DNA of 64,000 nucleotides from Bacillota bacterium (GCA_023398575.1 JAEWSC010000063.1:1-64000), one strand, 5' to 3'; shown: positions 32,907 through 42,280, numbered from the stretch's first letter. The notes: generated by a model from the sequence alone, not told the origin. Numbers and translations: made by a program.

Positions 32907-35483
32907 TCATTCCTGCGCGCTTGTAACGACTGCCACATGCTCACCGCCGTCAAACACGATAGCAGATGCATCCAAAGAAAAGGTAAGCTTGCCAGATATG
33001 GCGACAGGTGCTTGTCCGGCCTTTGTAAATACAGTGACGGTGCGGCTCGTGTTGGTGCGCTGAGCCATATCCACAAGGCCCAAGTAGGCGGTATCGATGA
33101 TGCTGTCATCTATATACAGCCGCACCGTGTCATCCTGACCGCCCAGGGCCAGGCCGCCGCCAGGGGTAAAGGTCAGCGTTTTGGCATCTGTATGTATTGT
33201 TTTTATGCTGCCCTTTACAAGGTTAAGAACATGTATTGTTCCCAGGGCACGGTATGCGATCATGGTTCCGTCTACACTTATGTCAAACGCCGTTGCGCCG
33301 TCCGTACCTGTAATGGTGGACAGTCTTCCGGTGCGGGTGTCCAGCAGCTGTATTTCGCCAGAAACTGCGCCTAGTGACTCATTCCAGTTGGCAAGCAGAA
33401 AGATGCTGCCATCACCGCTGGCCAATGCCACCAGCCGGGTCGCGCCAAAGGAGCCGTTTAGTGTGATCACTTCTACCGGTACAAATTTGCCAGCGTTCTG
33501 GGTGAAGCGCACTAGGCGGCTTCCGATCAGTGCCCAGCCGCTACCGGCCTTGCTGTCATACTGCACGATGGCAGCCGAGCTATCAAGGCGGGGGGCGCTT
33601 TTTGCGTCTTCCACCCGTGCATCTGCAAGCGATTCAAACAGCGGGCTTTCCAAAATATTATCCGGTGTACCGCTGTTACCCGGCACGCCGGCCATCAGGC
33701 CGATAATGGCGGGCAGTTGAAAATCATCAAGGAGGGCGATGCTCAGGTATACGGCTGCCCGGTCATCGATGCCATCCCCATCGCTGTCTGTTTTATATAT
33801 GTCGGTACCAATGTTTTCCTCCCAAAGATCTGTCAGCCCGTCGCCGTCGGTATCCTTAACAATAATCTCAATGGTCTCAAGGGCACGGTTACCGGCCGCG
33901 TCATAGGCTACGCCATTGTACACACCGGGGAGAGTAAGGGGATAGCCATAGGACAGCCAGGTGGCACTTTTCTCTTTGGGCCGCATGGTGTAGATGGTTT
34001 TGCCATCTAGCAGCACCTCAATCCTGTCCAAATGAATATCATCATCGGCTGTAAACATAAGCAGCGGTCTTTTGCCTAAGGTGCTTACAGTGTGCTCGCT
34101 GGCGACATCGGGTATCTTGGTATCCTGGCTGTATAAGGGGGCTTGCAGCATTTTTGTGATGCCGCCATCCGAATTGCGGCGCAGATAGTAGCCAGTGGAA
34201 ATATCAATCCCATCGTCATTTTCCAGGGCGGAATGCCAAGAGGCATCTGCGTTTAGTTGGCTTTTACCTATTTGAAAGCCCTCCGGGGCCAGGATGCGTA
34301 CACGTGATGCATAAAAGCCGTTCTTCCCATCGGGGGCAGCGGGGGAAAGGGCGGCATCCGGCGCGCCGGTAAGTTCGGTAATGGTAAACATCCCGCCGGA
34401 TTCAAAGCCGAGAATATAATTGCTGTTTATGGGATAGGCCGTATCCAGCGCCAAGGAGCCAATCAGTATTGGGTAATCCCCAACCGCCTCGCCGGACCGG
34501 CGCTCCAGCTTGCCCGTCAGCAAGGGCGTTTCGCCGGCCGCCTGCCCCGCCATTTCATAGGCGGCGATGGGAGTGGGATCAATGGTTCCAAGGGGCTTGC
34601 CGGAAGGCAGTGCTTTGATGGATAAGTATTTTGGACGGATGGCAAAGGAAAAGGTGCTGGGAATCATTTGGTAATTAGCATTGATTATATCGCCGGTCAA
34701 TGCGGCATTGGCTGTATAGCTGCCGGCGTTTTTGGGTTGCACCTGTGCGCCGCCTTTGGTATAAGTGACTTGCACGATAGGGTCTTCGCCCGCTACTGGG
34801 TCTGTTACGCTGTATGGAGGCCCCTGCACCTGCCCATTGTAGGTATAACCAGGATCGGCGGCAGGAAACACCACAGTGACCGGGGCAGGACGGATGGTGA
34901 AAGGAAAGCTGGTTTCGCCTATAAGTTCGTAGTGCGTTTCATCGCTTATACTGATGGCAGTTGTATAGCTGCCCGCGTTTTTCGGCTGTGTATCCGTGCC
35001 AGAATATACGGCATACGCTCCCGCGGCGCCGCTTGTGATTTCGCCGGTCAGGCTGAAAGGAATGGATTGGATTGTACCGTTGTACGTAAGCTCGCTGGGA
35101 GAGGCGGAAAAATCCACGGTCACAGGAGCCTTTACGATGGAAAATGTTTTTGTGATGACGCCGCTCTCCGCAGCCGGCGCACCACCTGCACCCAATACGG
35201 GCACATTGGTATAGGTGATGGTGATTTTGCCTGTGCCCGGCTCCACATGATCTTCGTATATAAGGCTGTAATAAGATTCAGCTACCGGACTGCCGTTTGC
35301 CAACAGCGTGACGGTAGGGGTGATGGGTGACCCTGTGTAGGCAAAGGGGCCACCGATAAGATCGGCGGATACCAGGGATTCACCGCCCAATGCCGTGTGT
35401 GTGGACACAAAGAGTATAAGCAGGGCACAAATAAGCAGTATGCCGATAGCCGGCGGATTCCAAAGCCTTTTTAATTGAGGCAT
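32907..35483 (-). CDS. secreted MBG-repeat/calcium-repeat/beta-propeller surface protein
   Basis: 858 residues. Residues 1-33 are a signal peptide. Residues about 38-335 hold three to four MBG-type immunoglobulin-like repeats (FAYTGSPITPTVTLL, LTYNGTIQSIPFSL, YTYNGQVQGPPYSV, each with a QPKNAGSYT block). A stretch near 370-545 has an Ig-like domain with VYDAAGN-type signature (GVAYDAAGNRALETIEI), followed by two calcium-binding thrombospondin-3-like repeats DTDGDGLTDLWE and DSDGDGIDD. The last 230 residues resemble a beta-propeller (SGWALIGSRLVRF, GSIFLLANW, TAFDISVDGTMIAYR). No LPxTG or lipobox, so it is released or held by other means. Function likely adhesion or wall scaffolding. Confidence 0.85.
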   Translation of the reverse strand: MPQLKRLWNPPAIGILLICALLILFVSTHTALGGESLVSADLIGGPFAYTGSPITPTVTLLANGSPVAESYYSLIYEDHVEPGTGKITITYTNVPVLGAGGAPAAESGVITKTFSIVKAPVTVDFSASPSELTYNGTIQSIPFSLTGEITSGAAGAYAVYSGTDTQPKNAGSYTTAISISDETHYELIGETSFPFTIRPAPVTVVFPAADPGYTYNGQVQGPPYSVTDPVAGEDPIVQVTYTKGGAQVQPKNAGSYTANAALTGDIINANYQMIPSTFSFAIRPKYLSIKALPSGKPLGTIDPTPIAAYEMAGQAAGETPLLTGKLERRSGEAVGDYPILIGSLALDTAYPINSNYILGFESGGMFTITELTGAPDAALSPAAPDGKNGFYASRVRILAPEGFQIGKSQLNADASWHSALENDDGIDISTGYYLRRNSDGGITKMLQAPLYSQDTKIPDVASEHTVSTLGKRPLLMFTADDDIHLDRIEVLLDGKTIYTMRPKEKSATWLSYGYPLTLPGVYNGVAYDAAGNRALETIEIIVKDTDGDGLTDLWEENIGTDIYKTDSDGDGIDDRAAVYLSIALLDDFQLPAIIGLMAGVPGNSGTPDNILESPLFESLADARVEDAKSAPRLDSSAAIVQYDSKAGSGWALIGSRLVRFTQNAGKFVPVEVITLNGSFGATRLVALASGDGSIFLLANWNESLGAVSGEIQLLDTRTGRLSTITGTDGATAFDISVDGTMIAYRALGTIHVLNLVKGSIKTIHTDAKTLTFTPGGGLALGGQDDTVRLYIDDSIIDTAYLGLVDMAQRTNTSRTVTVFTKAGQAPVAISGKLTFSLDASAIVFDGGEHVAVVTSAQE

Positions 35484-35664
35484 CGTAATACCCTACGCCT
35501 TTCAATAGCCGACTGATCGAATGAAGGATTGCGGCCATGTTTCGATATATGAAGATAGTATAACACAATTGTGTCTATTGCCACAAGGTACCTCGTGAAA
35601 CTGGATAAAATCTTACTGGAAAAAAGCTTCTAACCCTTATCGCAAGGTCATGCATGCAAGAGAA

Positions 35665-35697
35665 AGCCTCTGAAAATGTTACACATTTTCAGAGGCT
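35665..35697 (-). terminator. terminator of the racemase gene
   Basis: Perfect 15-bp inverted repeat AGCCTCTGAAAATGT-tac-ACATTTTCAGAGGCT, located 36 bp after the racemase stop; minus-strand tail TTTCTC. Confidence 0.7.
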
Positions 35698-35732
35698 GTA
35701 CGTTGTTGTGTATTCAATGAAAGGCGTTTTGG

Positions 35733-36425
35733 TTATTTACCCAGCGCCAGTTGCACTGCCGCCAGCGCATGGATGGGGGTGGTATCAAACAAGAGCACCT
35801 TGGTATCTCCCTGCTTGACGAGCAGGCCGATTTCCGTGCAGCCCAATATTGCTCCCTGTGCGCCTTTTTGATGAAGGTCCTCAATAATGCGCACAAACCG
35901 CTCTCTGGAAGCGGGTAGGAGAGTGCCAAGGCACAGCTGATCAAATATCACACGGTTGATAAAATCCCGGTCGTCTTTTTCGGGAATCAGCACTTTTATG
36001 CCACGGCTTTTGATACGCTGTACATAAAAATCCTGTTCCATGGTGTAGCGTGTGCCAAGCAGCGCGGCCGTCGCAATACCGCTTTGCTGCAGTGCATCGG
36101 CCAGAGCATCGGCGATATGCAGTATGGGAATGGCAACACCGGCTTGCATTTGCGGCAGCACCTTGTGCATGGTGTTGGTGCACAGAATGATAAAATCCGC
36201 ACCGGCCTTCTCCAGCCCCTGGGCGGCGCTGGTTAGCAGCTCGCCTACCTTATCCCACTCGCCGGCACTTTGACACGCTTCCACCTCATGAAAATCCACG
36301 CTGTGCAACAGGCATTTGGCGCTGTGATAGCCGCCCAGCGCATGTTTAACCGCTTCGTTGATCAGGGTGTAATATTCCAGCGTGCTTTCCCAGCTCATGC
36401 CGCCGATCATGCCAATGGTTTTCAT
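35733..36425 (-). CDS. aspartate/glutamate racemase family protein
   Basis: 230-residue cofactor-independent racemase of the YgeA/RacX type. It opens with KTIGMIGGMSWEST, has the two catalytic cysteines C82 in LCTNTMHK and C196 in GCTEIGLL, and the VDFHEVEA and YTMEQDFY segments of that group. It racemises L-aspartate, L-glutamate or another amino acid; YgeA-like members prefer homoserine or bulkier substrates, so specificity is open. Single gene with its own terminator; a role in wall D-amino acids is plausible next to surface-protein genes. Confidence 0.88.
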   Translation of the reverse strand: MKTIGMIGGMSWESTLEYYTLINEAVKHALGGYHSAKCLLHSVDFHEVEACQSAGEWDKVGELLTSAAQGLEKAGADFIILCTNTMHKVLPQMQAGVAIPILHIADALADALQQSGIATAALLGTRYTMEQDFYVQRIKSRGIKVLIPEKDDRDFINRVIFDQLCLGTLLPASRERFVRIIEDLHQKGAQGAILGCTEIGLLVKQGDTKVLLFDTTPIHALAAVQLALGK

Positions 36426-36617
36426 ATGTATATGCCTTTCTACCGTGTTTTTTACAGTTATTATAACACGGGAGCGTGGTGTGCGTTACTGACATTTTAC
36501 ATCTTTTTGCAGCCGGAATGATAGACGCTATATACAGTATATGGTATGATTGTGAAAGATGTACAGGCGTTGTAGATATGCACATATCCTGCAGAGAAAT
36601 CACATAGGGAGGCTCTT

Positions 36618-38846
36618 ATGAAAGCGATGCGTACACGGACATACAAAGGAACTATACTGGCTATTATTCTGCTTTCACTGCTGCTGTCTGCTTTGGGTGC
36701 GGCGGCGGAGAGTAAGGACATCCTCCTTTTTGACGCCTCTGCCGGGCATTGGCAAAGCGACTACACGCAAAAGGTGATTTCCGTGAAGGGTACGTTGTAT
36801 ATTGCCAGGATCGATGGCCTGTATGCATGGAATATGGGTGATGAAGCCCGGCAGTTAATGGACTTTACGAAGGTCGGCCTTGACGGCGCTGCCATAGAGG
36901 GTCAGGAGCACGCGCTTTCGCCCATCAGCGAAATAATGAGCGACGGTACCACGCTATACGTGCTGGATGGAAAAAGGGAAGGGCTCTGGCGCTTTGATGA
37001 AGCGGCGAATATCTTTATCAAGGAAGCGGTTTTTGAGCCGGGTGAGGCCTTGCTGGGATATGAAAGCGGCAACTCTCTCTATAGCAATTTTCTGATGGAT
37101 GGCGGGAATATGTACTATATTGTACAGGACGCCATGACTACCGACAGCAGCCTGATCCGCCTGGATATAAAAAGCGGAAAGGCGGAAAGACTGAAAACCG
37201 GTATCTACATGGCTGTATCCTATTACCCTGGAAAGCTGATTGTCGCCAATGGGCCACATGGCTGGCCGGATTCTGTGTCGATATTGGATTTGGCTACAGG
37301 AAGCCTGATGTACAAAATGGACATCAGCAATGATGCGCGGCAGCTTTATTATGAAGCAGGTTCGGATACGCTGTACATTGTGCGCAAGGGCGCAATTTAC
37401 ACAAGCGTTGCCTTTGGGGAAGCCAAGCTGGCCGCCCGCATACCGGTCATCAGCCCGCTGCCCGGCGGCACGCACTTAAACGGGGGCTATGCGGCGCTTG
37501 CCTATGAAAATGGGGTCAGAGTGTTCACCTGCGACCCTGCCTCTGTTACCGGAGAAACGCTTACCTTCGTCGGGCAGACCTTTGAGCTGTCCGTGGAGGA
37601 CTATAGTATGCTGCACCCTGACGTCACGTTTGCTTTCAGCGATTTTAATCCATCGAACACCGCTGAATTGGTCACGCATATGATGAGCGGCGACGGGTCG
37701 GCAGACATATACGATCTTTATGCAAGCGGCTACAATTTTGACGCCTTGTTTGAAAAAGGGTATTTCGCCGGACTGGAGGGCAGTCAGACGGTTTTTAGTA
37801 CGGTAGATGCCATGTATCCTTTTATCAAAGACCAGCTAATGCATGATGGTAGGATCGTCGCGCTGCCCTATTCCAGTAATTATTCTATAAACATGTATAA
37901 TCCTGAGGCTTTTGAAGAAGTTGGGCTTTCTGCTGATGATGTACCCACCACATACGACGATCTGCTGGACTTTATCGCCTTGTGGGGTGAGGAATACCGG
38001 GAAGAATTTTCTTCCATGTCCCTCTTCGGGCAAGGGGTTGATGTTGATCTATACAAAAGAATCATCGCCCAATCAATCATGGAAGACCGCATGTATGTCT
38101 GCATCCGCAGCGGCCAGCACATAACATACAATACGCCGGAAATGCAGGCGCTGCTGAACAAGCTGATGACAACGGACTTTGATGCAATTAACGCATTGGC
38201 CCCAGATACATCGAACAGCGAATATCAAGACTTTGATCAGCCGCCAAGGCAATTGTTTAACATTATGATGCCAGCCACCACGGATAAAGCGATGACCAGA
38301 TTTTTCAATTACATGCCCTTAAAGCTTAATGATCAAGAGAGGCCGGTAGTTTTATGTGATACGCAAATACTGATTGTCAATCCTTATTCCCGGCATTTTG
38401 ATGCCGCTATAGCTTTTCTTGAGCACATGGCTGCGAACTTATCAAGTATTAAGCGTGCCGATATGGTGCCGGCAGAAAATGAGCCGATCCGTGATCCCTA
38501 TTTTGATGCCGCATTGATTGAAGAAACCATCACAAAGCTGGATGAAGTGATCAAAACGGCCAAGGAAGAGGAAAAACGCTCGCTTCAAGAGCAACTGGAT
38601 ATGATGAAGCAGCAGCTGGAAGAACGTCAGCGCTATGAATGGCTGACTACGAGGGAGAGCATTGATGCTTTTCGTATGTTGGAACCCAATTTCATGTTGA
38701 AACGGCCAAATCCTATGACGGCTAAAAAATCCCATGATGATATCACCGATTTGTTTTACAACCGTTTCTTGCAAGGACAGATATCCCCGGAACAGTTTTT
38801 GAAAGAGCTGGATCAAAAGATGCTGATGATCGAACGGGAAAATTGA
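36618..38846 (+). CDS. beta-propeller plus extracellular solute-binding fusion, secreted
   Basis: 742 residues. Signal peptide to about 33 (LLLSALGAAA-ES) with no lipobox. Residues about 38-310 read as a propeller-like beta domain (TLYIARIDGLYAWN, TLYVLDGKREGLWRF, SLIRLDIKSGKAERL, DTLYIVRKGAIYT). Residues about 310-650 follow the family 1 solute-binding (sugar-type) fold: LTFVGQTFELSVEDYSMLHPDV, HDGRIVALPYSSNYSINMYNPEAFEEVGL, DLLDFIALWGEEY. A charged coiled coil (IKTAKEEEKRSLQEQLDMMKQQLEER) lies near 665-695. There is no ABC permease next to it. Fusions like this occur in some clostridia; ligand and partner unknown. Start ATG at 36618 follows AGGGAGG. Confidence 0.8.
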   Translation: MKAMRTRTYKGTILAIILLSLLLSALGAAAESKDILLFDASAGHWQSDYTQKVISVKGTLYIARIDGLYAWNMGDEARQLMDFTKVGLDGAAIEGQEHALSPISEIMSDGTTLYVLDGKREGLWRFDEAANIFIKEAVFEPGEALLGYESGNSLYSNFLMDGGNMYYIVQDAMTTDSSLIRLDIKSGKAERLKTGIYMAVSYYPGKLIVANGPHGWPDSVSILDLATGSLMYKMDISNDARQLYYEAGSDTLYIVRKGAIYTSVAFGEAKLAARIPVISPLPGGTHLNGGYAALAYENGVRVFTCDPASVTGETLTFVGQTFELSVEDYSMLHPDVTFAFSDFNPSNTAELVTHMMSGDGSADIYDLYASGYNFDALFEKGYFAGLEGSQTVFSTVDAMYPFIKDQLMHDGRIVALPYSSNYSINMYNPEAFEEVGLSADDVPTTYDDLLDFIALWGEEYREEFSSMSLFGQGVDVDLYKRIIAQSIMEDRMYVCIRSGQHITYNTPEMQALLNKLMTTDFDAINALAPDTSNSEYQDFDQPPRQLFNIMMPATTDKAMTRFFNYMPLKLNDQERPVVLCDTQILIVNPYSRHFDAAIAFLEHMAANLSSIKRADMVPAENEPIRDPYFDAALIEETITKLDEVIKTAKEEEKRSLQEQLDMMKQQLEERQRYEWLTTRESIDAFRMLEPNFMLKRPNPMTAKKSHDDITDLFYNRFLQGQISPEQFLKELDQKMLMIEREN

Positions 38847-39028
38847 CACGGGATGGATCAGTGTCCGGTAGCATACCCTTATGATTTCAAGGCAGCCGCA
38901 AGCAATTGCCCGGCTGCCTTTTCTTTACATAGGGGAAAGGCCATGGTATGATGCATACATGGAATGATGTGGGCTGCGTGCAACCGCATGCCATGTGAAC
39001 AGGATACTTCCTCAAGGAGAGACGCCTT

Positions 39029-39529
39029 ATGCAAGACACGCTTTTATATGTTATGGCCCAATTGGACCCAGTTACCTGCGAGAAGATGCGCAATATTGAC
39101 CGCCTTTTGTTACGGCTTGGCCTGGAGGTAAAAAAGCCACCGAAGGTGCCTTATCATATTACACTGGGGTCCTTTCCTGTGGAACAGGAGGCACAAATCA
39201 AGAGCTTGGTGGAGGATGTATGCAAAGGGGTGAAGCGGTTTCCCCTTAGCTATAACCATATCGGGCTGTTTGGCTTAAATGTTTTGTTCTTCGGCCCGGA
39301 TGTGAATGAGCAGCTTTTGAATCTGCAAAAGCCCTTTGAGGAGAAACGAATCAAGCTGCACGACTGGACAGCCCACACCACGTTAATGATGGATGAGCCG
39401 GAGGTCATATTAAAAGCCCTGCCCGTAGTTTCAGAGCAGTTTACAAGCTTTCATGCAACGGTAGACAGTGTCAGCCTGTATGAATTCTGGCCATCCAGAT
39501 GGATCACGGAATGCAGGCTGGGAGATTGA
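39029..39529 (+). CDS. 2'-5' RNA ligase/cyclic phosphodiesterase family protein
   Basis: 166 residues of the 2H phosphoesterase superfamily. The two catalytic HxT motifs are HITL (in VPYHITLGSFP) and HTTL (in AHTTLMMDEP), spaced about 80 residues apart as expected. These enzymes act on 2',3'-cyclic phosphates or 2'-5' linkages in RNA. ATG at 39029 follows AAGGAGAGACG. Alone between the solute-binding fusion and a MerR gene. Confidence 0.85.
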   Translation: MQDTLLYVMAQLDPVTCEKMRNIDRLLLRLGLEVKKPPKVPYHITLGSFPVEQEAQIKSLVEDVCKGVKRFPLSYNHIGLFGLNVLFFGPDVNEQLLNLQKPFEEKRIKLHDWTAHTTLMMDEPEVILKALPVVSEQFTSFHATVDSVSLYEFWPSRWITECRLGD

Positions 39530-39586
39530 ACCTAGATATTCACTCTGCGTAACAACGCAGGAAGCAATCAGAAGGAGGCGTTTTGT

Positions 39587-39997
39587 ATGACCATCGCGGA
39601 AGTCAGCGCAAAGTACGATCTGTCTATCGATACGCTGCGGTATTATGAAAAAGTCGGCCTCATTCCCACTGTGCGCCGCAGTAAAAGCGGCATACGGGAT
39701 TACGGACCGGCCGATTTAAACTGGGTAGAGTTTATCAAATGCATGCGCAGCGCCGGCCTTTCCATTGACGCGCTGCTGCAATATGTCACGTTGTATCAAA
39801 TGGGTGAGAGTACGGCGCAAGAACGCAAAGCGATCCTCGCCCGGGAGCGGGATCAATTGGCCGCCCGCATTGAGGAGATGCAAAATACATTAAGCCGCTT
39901 AGACCGCAAGATCGAGTGGTATGAGCAGACCATTATGAAAAAGGAAGAGACGCTGGTGGGAGAGGGGCATGAGTCCGCTTCTATTTTAATGATGTGA
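39587..39997 (+). CDS. MerR family transcriptional regulator
   Basis: 136 residues: an N-terminal MerR winged helix (MTIAEVSAKYDLSIDTLRYYEKVGLIPTVRRSKSGIRDYGPADLNWVEFIKCMRSAGLSI) and a long dimerisation coiled coil (QERKAILARERDQLAARIEEMQNTLSRLDRKIEWYEQ). No metal cysteines and no separate effector domain, as in the small aldehyde- or stress-type MerR proteins. ATG at 39587 after GAAGGAGG. No MerR-regulated partner is obvious next to it. Confidence 0.92.
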   Translation: MTIAEVSAKYDLSIDTLRYYEKVGLIPTVRRSKSGIRDYGPADLNWVEFIKCMRSAGLSIDALLQYVTLYQMGESTAQERKAILARERDQLAARIEEMQNTLSRLDRKIEWYEQTIMKKEETLVGEGHESASILMM

Positions 39998-40050
39998 AAA
40001 GGATATCAGTTGTAGTTGAAGAATTTGGTTGCATGTAAAAAGGGGGATTT

Positions 40051-40096
40051 CAAAGGGATTACATCCCTTTGGCGGGGTCCATGGGCTGCGCTCCTT
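40051..40096. repeat. repeat family R2, copy 2
   Basis: CAAAGGGATtacATCCCTTTG then GGCGGGGTCCATGGGCTGCGCTC, matching copy 1 at 14190-14235. The last codons and the stop (in the hairpin loop at 40059-40061) of the phosphotransferase gene lie inside it. Confidence 0.7.
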
Positions 40097-40838
40097 GTGC
40101 TAACTCCATCAGCACTTTTTCATCATCCCCGCGGCCCGATTCATACAGCCTCGCTCCAGCGAGTATGGGAAGCCAAACGAGTACGGCTTCTCTTTTTGTT
40201 TGGGCGGCTTCACAGTACATTTGCAGGTAAGGTTCCGCCGCCTCCCGGCCGTGGAGCAGGTATAAAAGATAGGTGCGGCAGGCGTCGGCTGGCGCGCTTC
40301 CACAGGCGGCGTCCACCCAGTCGATGATGCGAGGGCCATCCTTGGTCTGAATCAAATTGTATGGGTGAAAATCCCCATGGCAAACGACACTGTCGTGGAC
40401 AAGCGTATCCAATACGGCCAGCAGGCACTGCCGTGTTTCCTCTGATAGTTTGGGCGCGCCTTGAATGCGCCGGAGAAGCTTTTCCCGCTGGGAGGGGAGG
40501 CCGGTGCCCCGGGTTTGATGCACCCGGGCCTGCAGACTGGCGGCCAGGCGCAAGTATTCAAGCGCATGGGATCGATCCTTATCGATCAACTCCCCAAGAG
40601 ATGGGCCTTGAATATACTCCATGAAAATCGCATATCGATCATCCAATTGGGATATGCCATAGACGCGGGGGGCGGATAGCCCTGCATTGTAGATTTTTTG
40701 CTGGATATCGGCTTCGTATAAAACGGCATCCTCGTGCGCGCCGGGGTGAAATAGCTTGACAGCCTGCCCTTCAAACAGATATACGTCCGCCTGGGCTCCT
40801 CGGCCAATGAGCGTGGATTCGGAAAATAGGTTAGGCAT
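40059..40838 (-). CDS. aminoglycoside phosphotransferase (APH)-like kinase
   Basis: 259 residues. Protein-kinase-like fold of the APH/choline kinase family: LIGRGAQADVYLFEGQAVKLF (N-lobe ATP loop and Lys), EYIQGPSLGELI hinge, the Brenner motif VCHGDFHPYNLIQ, and the metal aspartate in IIDWVDAACG. Substrate not predictable (small alcohol, amino sugar or protein). Start at 40838 follows GGAGGCCG. The last seven or so residues (MDPAKGM) are encoded by repeat R2, so the natural C-terminus may once have ended earlier. It is the gene downstream of, and co-oriented with, no other kinase partner. Confidence 0.85.
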   Translation of the reverse strand: MPNLFSESTLIGRGAQADVYLFEGQAVKLFHPGAHEDAVLYEADIQQKIYNAGLSAPRVYGISQLDDRYAIFMEYIQGPSLGELIDKDRSHALEYLRLAASLQARVHQTRGTGLPSQREKLLRRIQGAPKLSEETRQCLLAVLDTLVHDSVVCHGDFHPYNLIQTKDGPRIIDWVDAACGSAPADACRTYLLYLLHGREAAEPYLQMYCEAAQTKREAVLVWLPILAGARLYESGRGDDEKVLMELAQGAQPMDPAKGM

Positions 40839-40890
40839 AAGCGGCCTCCTGTTTTGTGCTTTGCAGGCAATGGCTTTTTGGGGCAGTTGT

Positions 40891-41613
40891 CTAGGGGTTC
40901 ATCCCATCCCACACCAATTGCAGATAGGCCATATAGGTATCATAGGGCACGTTCAGCTTGGTGATAAACTGAGCATGCTCCTTGCCTACGTAGCGTATAT
41001 GCCAGGGTTCGCCCTTGTAGCCAGTCACTTTGGCCCACTCTGTTTTATAACGGATGATAAAGCCGTACTCTGCGCAGTGCTCGTACAGCCACTTGCCTTC
41101 CTTGGTATTGGCAAACTTCTTGGTGAGGGCGAGCTTAATGGCATCGCAAGAAACATCCGCCGCCAGACCCAGCTGATGCTCGCTTTTCCCAGCCTGGGCG
41201 GACGCTAAATCCGCGTAGGATTTACCGTTTTTTTCAACGGATCGTTTGTAAATAGACTTTTGTGAGGCATAGGATCGGTAGGCGGAAATGGCCACCAGCT
41301 GCATTCCGTCCGCTTTGGCAGCATCAAACAGATCGGTCAATGCCTGCGCGGCCTCCGGCTGCATTTGAATGTTGACATCCTTTTTGGCGCTCACATGCAG
41401 GGTCACAAGCTCCGGTACAAAGTCCCAGGGCAGCTTGTGAGATTTGTTGACCAGGGTTAATAGCGGGTCCGCAGATGGGTCTGTGTCGAGGGTAACCTCA
41501 GGAACAGGATACCGTTCATACAATTCTTGGGCTGTCGGCAAGCCATCGGCTAATGCGCTGAGGGCTGTAACTGTCAGGAAAAGTAACAGAACCAGCGCTG
41601 TCCATTTTTTCAT
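40891..41613 (-). CDS. D-alanyl-D-alanine carboxypeptidase (VanY/M15B)
   Basis: 240 residues from the second of two close ATGs (start base 41613), since AAAGGAG lies 8 nt ahead of it. Signal peptide (LVLLLFLTVTALSALA), then a zinc peptidase domain with SEHQLGLAADVSC and GEPWHIRYVG supplying the His, Asp, Glu and His of the M15 site, and ISAYRSYASQKSIY. It trims the terminal D-Ala from peptidoglycan stems. No vancomycin-resistance genes accompany it, so a wall-maturation role is likelier. Exported rather than membrane-anchored. Confidence 0.93.
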   Translation of the reverse strand: MKKWTALVLLLFLTVTALSALADGLPTAQELYERYPVPEVTLDTDPSADPLLTLVNKSHKLPWDFVPELVTLHVSAKKDVNIQMQPEAAQALTDLFDAAKADGMQLVAISAYRSYASQKSIYKRSVEKNGKSYADLASAQAGKSEHQLGLAADVSCDAIKLALTKKFANTKEGKWLYEHCAEYGFIIRYKTEWAKVTGYKGEPWHIRYVGKEHAQFITKLNVPYDTYMAYLQLVWDGMNP

Positions 41614-41726
41614 TGGCATAACTCCTTTATTGGCATGCCAATACGTTACCGCATATCTGCACGCTTTGCAAGCGCCGGTATGTAAAAAAGTGGACTCAAT
41701 GAATTGCAATGTTTAAATGGATGGCG

Positions 41727-42092
41727 TTATCTCCTGTAGGCGACGGCATCGATTTGCACATGCAGCCCATCCTCGCCGCCCTTGTGCGCAAACTCGGTGG
41801 CGATGGTCTTGCGTGCGGGATAGTTGCCGGCGAACCGTTCCTTGAACACCTTTTCCATGATGGGAATGCTCCAAGGGTCTCTCATCAATACATCCACCTT
41901 GACTACACTATCTAGCGTAAGTCCGATGGATGTAAGCCGCCGGCTCATATCATCAAGCGCGCCGTGGACCTGCGCTTCCACCGATTGGCCTACATTGCCC
42001 ACGCAGAAGGTGAGAAACACAAAATCACCTGCCTCCACCATTTCGGAATAGGCGTACTCCTTATGGATGTTATGCCTTGTGATACCGCTCAT
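41727..42092 (-). CDS. RidA/YjgF family protein
   Basis: 121 residues from the ATG with start base 42092 (GGAGATAAACAT ahead). Family features: GDFVFLTFCVGNVGQSVEAQVHGALDDMSRRLTSIGLTLDSVVKVDVLM and the C-terminal FPARKTIATEFAH-like NYPARKTIATEFAHKG and VQIDAVAY. RidA proteins deaminate reactive enamine/imine intermediates from PLP enzymes; the usual Arg and Glu positions need a structural check. Upstream frame extension runs into repeat R4 and is rejected. Neighbouring racemase and PLP enzymes elsewhere could supply its substrates. Confidence 0.85.
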   Translation of the reverse strand: MSGITRHNIHKEYAYSEMVEAGDFVFLTFCVGNVGQSVEAQVHGALDDMSRRLTSIGLTLDSVVKVDVLMRDPWSIPIMEKVFKERFAGNYPARKTIATEFAHKGGEDGLHVQIDAVAYRR

Positions 42093-42119
42093 ATGTTTAT
42101 CTCCTTTTATCTTTTGGTA

Positions 42120-42280
42120 GGGGCTGTTTCTAAAATGCGAGCTATGCATTTTCGGCATCTTCTGTGCCAATGCTGCGTCAAAAATGCTCGCCATAGCGCT
42201 GTTATATCTGCGCTTTTTTCCTTGCCTTGACGCTGATTCTACTCGAAACTGCACCTCTGGTTTTTTTGTAACACGCCCTG
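42120..42280 (-). repeat. repeat family R4, full copy
   Basis: About 160 bp between the ridA-like gene and the MerR promoter, with imperfect terminal inverted repeats (GGGGGCTGTTTCTAAAA at one end and TTTTGTAACACGCCCTG at the other). A degenerate copy is at 3811-3895 and an end fragment near 25018-25032. It resembles a short MITE-like element. No transposase is present in the window. Confidence 0.6.

Noticed and set aside
41000..41210. Reverse frames in the VanY-like gene
   Set aside because: Weak coding signal and fully inside a clear peptidase reading frame.
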